A DNA stretch of 32,546 bases from a bacterium. Its GTDB lineage: Bacteria > Ratteibacteria > UBA8468 > B48-G9 > JAFGKM01. The notes under the pieces were generated by a model. It saw only the letters and a list, made by a program, of their open reading frames with translations, had not been told where the DNA came from and made no database searches. Positions 1-7,084 of the stretch are shown one piece after another. The stretch is from NCBI GenBank assembly GCA_023230585.1, contig JALNXB010000018.1, positions 1-32,546 on the forward strand, read 5' to 3'. The first letter of the stretch is position 1. Each line of letters begins with the position of its first letter. The position numbers were made by a program, and so were the translations under genes.

Positions 1-87
1 AGCAAGACTGACAATGAAATGGCAGATATAGTACAAAAACAAAGAAGCAGGTTATTAAAAAAAATTATGCCTGTTTGTGACCCTTAA
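1..87 (+). CDS. C-terminal tail of an unidentified protein (partial)
   Basis: Frame 1 is open from the window edge to a TAA at 85-87, encoding 28 residues that end in KKIMPVCDP; the other two forward frames stop within the first 30 bases. The piece is basic and too short to assign to a family. It converges on the radical SAM gene, with only 14 bases between the two stops, which is normal spacing for real convergent genes. It could equally be a chance open stretch. Confidence 0.3.
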   Translation, partial: SKTDNEMADIVQKQRSRLLKKIMPVCDP

Positions 88-101
88 TTATTTCAGGCTC
101 A

Positions 102-1409
102 TTATTTGACTGGAAAAGACTGTTGTTTGATATAATTGAGTATATCCCACTTACCATCAAACTGCCAGAGAGGCACTATGGAATTGTTCTGAAACAGAGG
201 GTTCGATAAAGGTAATTGCGGGTATATCTTCTCACTCATTTCATAAAAAAACGTTCCCGGTATAGGCGAATACTCAGCAAGTTTAATTTTACACGAATAC
301 CCTTTAAGAATTTTAATAGATTCGATTACCTCTTCAGGTTTTTGCTCTGGTAGCCCAAGAAGAATATATACCCCTATATTTTCTTTATTAAAACCAGCAT
401 TTAAAAGCAGGTTAAGAGCATTTTCAAATTGGGTAAAAGTTGTCTTATAACTTGATTCTTCAGCCCTAAACGAAAAGACACTTTCAAGACTCAACCTCAA
501 AGTCTTAAAACCATACTCCTTAAGAAGAGCCGATGTTTCTCTATTGATAAACTTTGAATGTAAACCGTTTGGAGTATGAAACCTAAGATTTCTTTTGTTA
601 CCATTAAGTTTTTTAAGTATTACTTCAAGATGTCTTTTAAAATTGAATAGTAGAGCGTCATCATAAAAAGCTATATCGTTGATATTAAAGGTATTTAGAC
701 TTTCCAAAGTTTCATCAACAATTGTGTCTATATCCCACGGAAGATAGGTAGGTTCTACCTTTTTTGTTCCGCAGTAATAACAATTAAAAGGGCACCCTGA
801 AGAAGTTTTAAGGCATAAGTAAGAAAGTTTTTTGTAGACAGACCAGTCTGGGGAAAGTTGGTTATAATATTTGAGCGACACATTAAAATGGTTAGAAAAC
901 TCCTTACAAAAATTACTAAGATTTTTTCCTGAAAAAAGAAAATCTACTCCCAATGTTTTTGCATGAGATAAACAAAAATTAACATAAGTTCCACCCAAAA
1001 CAATAGGTGTATTTGGAAAGTTTTCTCTACAAAAATTTATAACCTCTTCAACCCCTTTGTACCAGTATGTCATCCCAGAGGTAATAAAAATAAAATCAAC
1101 ATCAGGAATACTTTCCTTAAAACTTATAAAAGTCTCTAACGGAAGCCCAAACCTTCTGTATATTCTTGGAACATCCTTATATATTGAAGGTTTTATTTCA
1201 CGACTGCTATAAAATTTCCCGCACCCATATACCTCTTTTCTTTTTATATCATCATAAAAAGGATGGTTTCTATCCATAAAATCAAAATAGTATGTTTCCC
1301 AACCATTCTTTTTGAATAAATCCACAAGATACAAAAAACCTAATGGTTTCATCCAAAGGTCGTACGTTGAAAAATCGTATATAGGAGGATTTATAAATAA
1401 GGCTTTCAT
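102..1409 (-). CDS. B12-binding-domain radical SAM protein
   Basis: 435-residue protein of the B12-binding radical SAM superfamily, which use a 4Fe-4S cluster and S-adenosylmethionine for radical chemistry; many also bind cobalamin. The N-terminal part (about 1-180, starting MKALFINPP) has the look of the Rossmann-like cobalamin-binding domain. The cluster motif CxxxCxxC is at Cys206, Cys210 and Cys213, followed by the radical SAM barrel, including a GLPEQ segment typical of this group. The frame stays open upstream to 1487, but I place the start at the ATG at 1407-1409: a purine-rich GGGAAGGGAAAG precedes it, and the family's usual N-terminus begins here. The substrate cannot be told from sequence. 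It stands alone, diverging from the ATPase genes; a repeat copy lies just upstream. Confidence 0.85.
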   Translation of the reverse strand: MKALFINPPIYDFSTYDLWMKPLGFLYLVDLFKKNGWETYYFDFMDRNHPFYDDIKRKEVYGCGKFYSSREIKPSIYKDVPRIYRRFGLPLETFISFKESIPDVDFIFITSGMTYWYKGVEEVINFCRENFPNTPIVLGGTYVNFCLSHAKTLGVDFLFSGKNLSNFCKEFSNHFNVSLKYYNQLSPDWSVYKKLSYLCLKTSSGCPFNCYYCGTKKVEPTYLPWDIDTIVDETLESLNTFNINDIAFYDDALLFNFKRHLEVILKKLNGNKRNLRFHTPNGLHSKFINRETSALLKEYGFKTLRLSLESVFSFRAEESSYKTTFTQFENALNLLLNAGFNKENIGVYILLGLPEQKPEEVIESIKILKGYSCKIKLAEYSPIPGTFFYEMSEKIYPQLPLSNPLFQNNSIVPLWQFDGKWDILNYIKQQSFPVK

Positions 1410-1494
1410 AAATATAATCTTTCCCTTCCCACCCTTGTTTATCCTTACACTATTGCCTTCTACACGTCTACAGTACTGTCCTAACACCCCAATC

Positions 1495-1560
1495 TGTCAT
1501 CATGAACTTGTTTCAGGATCTCTAACCTAACCCACGTAGCAGGAGTGATAAAAAACGAGT
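1495..1560 (+). repeat. Palindromic intergenic repeat, copy 1 (truncated)
   Basis: Begins TGTCATCATGAACTTG and continues through TTTCAGGATCTC, CCCACGTAGC and AAAAAACGAG, matching the left part of the fuller copy at 10143-10238. The right inverted arm (ATTCCGGATC...GAATGACA) is missing. It lies between the divergent radical SAM and atpB genes. Confidence 0.7.
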
Positions 1561-1641
1561 TTATCCCTACTGCCTTTCTCCTCTTTTAAACCATTTAACA
1601 ATACAGGATACAAGTATTCTCTTTCACACTAAAAACATTTC

Positions 1642-1669
1642 TTGAATAATTTTATATATATTATATAAT
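1642..1669 (+). promoter_or_regulatory. Sigma-70-type promoter of atpB, near-leaderless
   Basis: TTGAAT (1642-1647) and a perfect TATAAT (1664-1669) are separated by 16 bases. Only 10 bases lie between the -10 box and the atpB ATG at 1680, so transcription should start about 3-5 bases before the ATG. No Shine-Dalgarno sequence fits in that space. Confidence 0.6.
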
Positions 1670-1679
1670 AAATAGTATT

Positions 1680-3107
1680 ATGAAAAAAATAATCAATTCA
1701 CTAAAAGAGTACGAAAGCATTAAAAATATCACAGGTCCCTTAATACTTGTTGAAGGGGTAGAAGGCGCAGGTTTCGGAGAACTGGTTGAAATAACCTCCC
1801 AGGACGGCGAAAAAAGGCTCGGTAAAATACTTGAAGTCCACAAGCAGAACGCACTTATACAGGTGTTTGAAGGCACAACTGGTTTAGGCACTCTAAAAAC
1901 AAAAGTACGGTTTACAGGAAAATCCATAGAGTTTGGTATATCTCCAAAAGTTCTTGGTAGAGTGTTCACAGGGATGGGACAAGTTAGAGATGACGGACCA
2001 GAAATCATCCCCGAAAAATACCTAAATATAAACGGTTTCCCCATAAACCCCACAAGAAGAGATTACCCTTCTGAGTTTATCCAAACAGGTATATCATCAG
2101 TAGATGTTCTAAACAGTCTTGTTAGAGGTCAAAAACTCCCCATCTTTTCAGGAGCTGGATTACCTCACAACCTTCTTGCAACACAGATAGTCAAACAAGC
2201 AAAAATTTTGTCTGACAAAAAAGATGTAAAGTTTGCTATTGTTTTTGCAGCAATGGGTATAACTTTTGAAGAAGCAGAGTTTTTTCAGAAAGAGTTCAAA
2301 AAAGCAGGCGCAATAGAAAGGTGCGTAATTTTTATCAACCTTGCAGACGAACCCGCTATAGAAAGAATTTCTACACCGAGAGTCGCCTTAACTACCGCTG
2401 AATATCTTGCTTTTGAACAAGGGATGCATGTACTTATCATTCTTACAGATATGACAAACTACGCTGAAGCCCTTAGAGAAATATCAGCAGCAAGAAACGA
2501 AATACCCGGCAGACGTGGTTACCCATCTTATCTATACACCGACCTGTCAACTATTTATGAACGGGCAGGAAGAATAAAAGATAAAGAAGGTTCTGTCACA
2601 CAGATAGCCATCTTAACTATGCCCGAAGACGACAAAACCCATCCAATACCAGACCTTACAGGGTATATCACTGAAGGGCAGATAATATTTTCAAGGCAGA
2701 TGCACCTCAAAGGCATCTACCCTCCAATAGATGTACTTACTTCGCTTTCACGGCTTAGAGATAAAGGTATCGGCTTTAACAAAAAGACCAATACTGAATT
2801 AACAAGAGAAGACCATCCAGCCGTCGCAAGCCAATTGTTTGCTTCGTATGCACGCGGGAAAGAAGCAGAAGAACTATCTGTAGTACTTGGAGAAGCGTCC
2901 CTGTCTGAAACAGATATAGCGCACCTTAAATTCTCCAGAAAAATGGATGAAGAGTTTATAACTCAAGGTAAAGACGAAGAAAGAACAATAAAAGAATCTT
3001 TAGATAAAGGATGGTCACTACTTAGAACTCTGCCTAAACCTGAAATAAAAAGAATCCCTCCAGAAACAATGGAAAAATATTGGGAACCTAAACCTGATAA
3101 AAAATGA
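1680..3107 (+). CDS. atpB: V/A-type ATP synthase subunit B (non-catalytic)
   Basis: 475-residue B subunit of the V1/A1 head, which alternates with catalytic A subunits in the A3B3 ring of the rotary proton or sodium ATPase. Family landmarks are the N-terminal beta-barrel (ITGPLILVEGVEGAGFGE), the QKLPIFSGAGLPHN segment where the catalytic subunit would have a Walker A loop, and the EIPGRRGYPSYLYTDL and PDLTGYITEGQI stretches. The lost Walker A lysine is normal for B and shows this is not subunit A. The length is usual for the family, with a slightly extended C-terminus. The ATG has no ribosome binding site and sits 10 bases after a perfect -10 box. The stop overlaps the subunit D start (ATGA). 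Subunit A, which normally precedes B, is not here; the upstream gene is an unrelated reverse-strand radical SAM protein. Confidence 0.97.
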   Translation: MKKIINSLKEYESIKNITGPLILVEGVEGAGFGELVEITSQDGEKRLGKILEVHKQNALIQVFEGTTGLGTLKTKVRFTGKSIEFGISPKVLGRVFTGMGQVRDDGPEIIPEKYLNINGFPINPTRRDYPSEFIQTGISSVDVLNSLVRGQKLPIFSGAGLPHNLLATQIVKQAKILSDKKDVKFAIVFAAMGITFEEAEFFQKEFKKAGAIERCVIFINLADEPAIERISTPRVALTTAEYLAFEQGMHVLIILTDMTNYAEALREISAARNEIPGRRGYPSYLYTDLSTIYERAGRIKDKEGSVTQIAILTMPEDDKTHPIPDLTGYITEGQIIFSRQMHLKGIYPPIDVLTSLSRLRDKGIGFNKKTNTELTREDHPAVASQLFASYARGKEAEELSVVLGEASLSETDIAHLKFSRKMDEEFITQGKDEERTIKESLDKGWSLLRTLPKPEIKRIPPETMEKYWEPKPDKK

Positions 3108-3721
3108 ATATTAAAGTCAACCCCACAAGAATGGAGTTACTCAAACTGAGAAAGAGGGCTCAATTGGCACAACGAGGGCATAAACTCCTAAAAGATAAAG
3201 AAGAGCAACTTCTTATAGAGTTTAGGACACTTGTTGATGAAGTAAAAACTAAACGAAAAACAACCGAAAAGAAACTTTTAGAGTTCTACTCAGAGATGTT
3301 AAAATTTAAAGGGTTGGTAGACGAAAACGTTTGGGAAAGTTTATTGAGTACCCACCAGTTACAGACAGAGTTTAATGTTGAGATAAAAAGGTTGTTCAAC
3401 ATCCCGGTTACAAAAATAGATTTTAAAACCAACCCAGAAACACCTATAGAAGATTTTATGGTCTCGCCCTACTTCAGACAACTGGTTATCAACGGTAAAG
3501 AAATAGTCAACCAACTCCTTGAACTATATTTCATTGAAAATAAACTTATCAGTTTTGCTTCCGAGATAGAAAGAACCAGAAGGAGAGTTAACGCTCTTGA
3601 ATTTGTTTTAATTCCCAACATAAACGATACAATAAAATTTATCTCTTTCAAACTAAACGAAAACGAGAGAACCTCTCTGGTTACCCTTAAACATATCCAA
3701 CTAACCCGCCAAGAAAGTTAA
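3104..3721 (+). CDS. atpD: V/A-type ATP synthase subunit D (central shaft)
   Basis: 205-residue subunit D, the long antiparallel coiled coil of the rotor that couples ATP turnover in the head to the membrane ring. The N-terminus (NPTRMELLKLRKRAQLAQRG) is the family signature, and the C-terminal helix contains the conserved ERTRRRVNALEFVLIP segment. Length is typical. It is translationally coupled to atpB through a 4-base ATGA overlap. Genes for I and K, which commonly follow D, are absent; after 345 bases without a gene the restriction operon begins. Confidence 0.96.
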   Translation: MNIKVNPTRMELLKLRKRAQLAQRGHKLLKDKEEQLLIEFRTLVDEVKTKRKTTEKKLLEFYSEMLKFKGLVDENVWESLLSTHQLQTEFNVEIKRLFNIPVTKIDFKTNPETPIEDFMVSPYFRQLVINGKEIVNQLLELYFIENKLISFASEIERTRRRVNALEFVLIPNINDTIKFISFKLNENERTSLVTLKHIQLTRQES

Positions 3722-4066
3722 TAGAGTTGTGTGAATTGTTTAACTACTATAATAAAAATTATAAAGTCCGTGCCTTGTATTTAGTCACAGGGATACCTAA
3801 TCTCAGAAAAATTTCTGCTTCTCAAAAGGTAAAAACAAATCTGACAATTTTTCTAATTTTTTAGATATATTTTTAAAAAACATTGCTTGCCTAAAATAAA
3901 ACAATAAACTTTAAGGATAACTCTTACAGTATTAAATATTATCATGTTATTAAAACAATTTGATGATATAATATTAGAAATACTTCAAAAGATATGAATT
4001 GCCTTGAACTGAAATATTTGTAATGTTACAGAATTCATTATAGAGAAAAAAAGGGAGGACGAATAA
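3722..4066. other. Gene-free AT-rich stretch before hsdM
   Basis: No credible gene, repeat copy or hairpin terminator is visible. A TATAAT at 3967-3972, about 94 bases before the hsdM ATG, could be a -10 box, but no good -35 hexamer lies 16-18 bases ahead of it. The hsdM ribosome binding site (GGGAGG) is at the right edge. Confidence 0.5.
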
Positions 4067-5797
4067 ATGAGTTTAAGTGCAAACATAAGTGAAAAAGCTG
4101 CTCTTATATGGGCTATTGCAGATAAATTAACAGGTGTTTATAAACCTCATGAATATGGTGAAGTAATTTTACCAATGACGGTAATACGCCGTTTTGATAG
4201 TGTTCTTGCAAATACAAAATCTGCTGTACTGGATAAGTACAAAAGCGTCAAGAATTTATCGATGCGTAGTGTGCTTCTTAGTAAAACTTCTGGTTATGAT
4301 TTTTACAATACAAGCAAATATGATTTTGAGAAATTGCTCGACGACCCAGATAACATAGAAGCAAACTTTCGTGATTATTTAAACGGATTTTCAGAAAATG
4401 TAAGGGAGATTATAGAAAAATTCAAATTTGATGGACATATCACAACAATGTCAAACAAGGGTATCCTCTATATTGTCATTAAAGAGTTCACATCACCGAA
4501 AGCAAATCTACATCCAAACGATATTTCAAATCTGGAAATGGGGTACATATTCGAAGAAATAATCCGCAGATTTTCAGAATCTCATAACGAAGACGCAGGG
4601 CAACACTACACCCCGCGTGAAGTCATTGAACTGATGGTCAATATTTTATTCTATGATGACAACGATATTCTTTCTGGCAACAATATAGCAAAAACCATTT
4701 ACGACCCTGCATGTGGAACAGGCGGAATGTTATCTGTTGCGGAGGAATATCTGCACCAATTAAACGCATCAACAGAACTTATATCTTTTGGGCAAGAAAT
4801 CAACGACCAGACCTTTGCAATTTGTAAAGCAGATATGCTTATCAAGGGAAGCAATGCTGATTTCATTAAAGATGGGAACACGTTGTCTGATGACCAATTT
4901 TCCGGTCAGACCTTCGATTATATTTTATCAAATCCCCCCTTTGGACGAGAATGGAAAAATGAAAAAAACAAAGTAGAAACTGAATCTAAAAGAGGATTTG
5001 CTGGACGTTTTGGTGCAGGACTGCCCTCTATAGGTGATGGGCAGATGCTATTCCTTATGACTGCCATATCTAAAATGAAAGATAAAGAAGACGGAGGTAG
5101 CCGTATAACAATTATTCACAACGGCTCTCCCCTCTTTACCGGTGATGCAGGAAGCGGTCCATCAAACATACGTAAATACATATTGGAAAACGATTTGCTT
5201 GAAGCTATCGTTGCCTTGCCTAACGATATTTTTTACAATACAGGTATTGCTACTTATATTTGGGTATTGTCCAACAAGAAATCTGGCACAAAGCGTGAAG
5301 GTAAAGTACAACTTATCAACGCCAACAGTCTTTTTGAAAAACGTCGTAAGGCATTAGGCAACAAACGTAACGATATCCCAGAAACTGCCATTGAGGAAAT
5401 AACAAAACTTTATGGAGATTTTAAATCAAGCGAAATAAGCAAAATATATGACAACGCCGAGTTTGGTTATACGAAAATTACAGTAGAACGTCCTTTATAT
5501 GATGACAACGGCGAACCAGTACTAAAAAAAGACAAAAAACAGCCAGACGCTTCTTTGCGTGATACTGAAAATGTGCCTCTAACCGAGGATATTAAGGAAT
5601 ACTTCAAGCGTGAAGTATTACCCTTTGCTCCAGACGCTTGGATAAATAAAGCAAAATCCAAAGTTGGTTATGAAATCCCATTTACACGTTATTTTTATAA
5701 ATATGAAACACCGAAGTCCTCTAAAGAAATTATGAAAGAAATTTTGGAGATTGAGAAAGAATTAGAAGGTGCTTTACCAGAGGTGTTTGACCTATGA
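4067..5797 (+). CDS. hsdM: Type I restriction-modification DNA methyltransferase subunit
   Basis: 576-residue N6-adenine methyltransferase subunit of a type I system; with HsdS it methylates the host's recognition sites. The N-terminal HsdM helical domain (about 10-145) is followed by the methyltransferase core, with SAM-binding motif DPACGTGG at 213-220 and catalytic NPPF at 289-292, both intact. GGGAGG sits 8 bases before the ATG, fixing the start. It overlaps hsdS by 4 bases (ATGA) and leads the order M-S-R. Codon use looks similar to the neighbours by eye. The operon lies directly behind two displaced ATPase genes, consistent with insertion as a module, but I see no attachment site or integrase. 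Confidence 0.97.
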   Translation: MSLSANISEKAALIWAIADKLTGVYKPHEYGEVILPMTVIRRFDSVLANTKSAVLDKYKSVKNLSMRSVLLSKTSGYDFYNTSKYDFEKLLDDPDNIEANFRDYLNGFSENVREIIEKFKFDGHITTMSNKGILYIVIKEFTSPKANLHPNDISNLEMGYIFEEIIRRFSESHNEDAGQHYTPREVIELMVNILFYDDNDILSGNNIAKTIYDPACGTGGMLSVAEEYLHQLNASTELISFGQEINDQTFAICKADMLIKGSNADFIKDGNTLSDDQFSGQTFDYILSNPPFGREWKNEKNKVETESKRGFAGRFGAGLPSIGDGQMLFLMTAISKMKDKEDGGSRITIIHNGSPLFTGDAGSGPSNIRKYILENDLLEAIVALPNDIFYNTGIATYIWVLSNKKSGTKREGKVQLINANSLFEKRRKALGNKRNDIPETAIEEITKLYGDFKSSEISKIYDNAEFGYTKITVERPLYDDNGEPVLKKDKKQPDASLRDTENVPLTEDIKEYFKREVLPFAPDAWINKAKSKVGYEIPFTRYFYKYETPKSSKEIMKEILEIEKELEGALPEVFDL

Positions 5798-7083
5798 GAG
5801 AGATGAAAGATAGTGGTGTGAAATGGATTGGGGAGATACCTGTTGATTGGGAGGTATGCCGATTTAAAAATGTCGCCCAACTCTTTACAGGTAATAGTAT
5901 TAAAGACACTGATAAGGTGAATTATGAAGATGCAAGCGATGCCAGACCTTATTTAGCAACTAAAGATATTGATTTAATATTCGCAACTGTTAATTATGAT
6001 AATGGATTATATGTGAAATATAATGACTTTTCTTTTAAGGTTGCACCAAAAGGGAGTACATTGATGTGCGTTGAAGGTGGTAGTGCAGGGAGAAAAAAAA
6101 CTAAATTAGTACAGGATGTATCCTTTGTTAATAAATTATGCTGTTTTCAATCAAAAACTGTTAGTGGGGATTATTTACATTATTTTCTTTGCTCACCAAA
6201 CTATGAAAGTGAATTCGCTAATAATTTAAGTGGTCTGATCGGTGGTGTCAGCACTTCAGCATTAAAAAACATACCCTTTTTACTTCCCCCACCAGAAGAA
6301 CAACACCGCATCGCTGATTACCTTGACGACAAGTGTGCCAAAATTGATTCCATTATAGAACGAGAAGAGGCAGTTATTGAAAAACTGAAAAATTATAAGT
6401 TATCGATAATAACAGAAAAAGTTACAAAAGGGTTAAACCAAGATGTACCTATGAAGGATAGCGGTGTGGAATGGATTGGCAAGATACCAGAACATTGGAA
6501 AGTAGGGAAAATTAAATACGTTTCTACATTCAACCCGCCCAATATTATGAAGTTCGATAATTCATACCAAATTGGGTATGTTCCCATGGAGTATGTCAAA
6601 AACGGTTATATATTGCCACAAGTAATAGAATATGGGAAAATTCCCACCGGATTATCATATTTCGAAAATGGTGATATTGTAATTGCAAAAGTTACTCCAT
6701 GTTTTGAAAATGGAAACATTGCAATTGCTTCAGGGCTATATAATGGTGTTGCATTTGGTAGCTCTGAACTGTTTGTTTTCAGATGTAAAAACATAAAGAC
6801 AGAATTTTTATTTTTTATAATGCAAAATGAAATTTTTAAGAAACTATGCATATCCACGATGACCGGTACAGGAGGATTAAAACGTATCTCATCTACATTC
6901 ATAAGGAATTACAAATTTGCTTATCCATCAATTGATGAGCAGAATACTATAATAGCTTTTCTTGACAGCAAATGTTCAAAAATTGATTCCATTATAGATA
7001 AAAAGCAAACTCTTATCACCAAACTTGCTGAATACAAAAAATCCCTTATTTACGAGGTAGTAACCGGAAAAAAGGAGGTATAA
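5794..7083 (+). CDS. hsdS: Type I restriction-modification specificity subunit
   Basis: 429-residue DNA-recognition subunit with the classic two-half layout. TRD1 (about 5-165) opens KDSGVKWIGEIP and is followed by coiled-coil conserved region 1 (EEQHRIADYLDDKCAKIDSI, about 168-210). TRD2 (about 221-375) opens KDSGVEWIGKIP and is followed by conserved region 2 (DEQNTIIAFLDSKCSKIDSI). Each TRD reads one half of a bipartite target; the target itself cannot be predicted from sequence. The two halves carry a perfect 20-base in-frame direct repeat (6340-6359 and 6979-6998) encoding the KIDSII part of each spacer helix. It is coupled to hsdM by an ATGA overlap and is followed one base later by hsdR. 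Confidence 0.96.
   Translation: MREMKDSGVKWIGEIPVDWEVCRFKNVAQLFTGNSIKDTDKVNYEDASDARPYLATKDIDLIFATVNYDNGLYVKYNDFSFKVAPKGSTLMCVEGGSAGRKKTKLVQDVSFVNKLCCFQSKTVSGDYLHYFLCSPNYESEFANNLSGLIGGVSTSALKNIPFLLPPPEEQHRIADYLDDKCAKIDSIIEREEAVIEKLKNYKLSIITEKVTKGLNQDVPMKDSGVEWIGKIPEHWKVGKIKYVSTFNPPNIMKFDNSYQIGYVPMEYVKNGYILPQVIEYGKIPTGLSYFENGDIVIAKVTPCFENGNIAIASGLYNGVAFGSSELFVFRCKNIKTEFLFFIMQNEIFKKLCISTMTGTGGLKRISSTFIRNYKFAYPSIDEQNTIIAFLDSKCSKIDSIIDKKQTLITKLAEYKKSLIYEVVTGKKEV
6340..6998 (+). repeat. Direct repeat pair inside hsdS
   Basis: An identical 20-base sequence starting AAAATTGATTCC occurs at 6340-6359 and 6979-6998, 639 bases apart (213 codons, in frame). Both copies encode part of the conserved coiled-coil spacers. 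Recombination between them would delete TRD2 without breaking the frame. Confidence 0.85.
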
Positions 7084-7084
7084 G

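Noticed and set aside
1312..1530. Forward frame of 72 codons opposite the start of the radical SAM gene
   Set aside because: It is antisense to the gene start and ends in repeat copy 1; the same repeat gives a similar tail to a spurious frame at 29652-29870.
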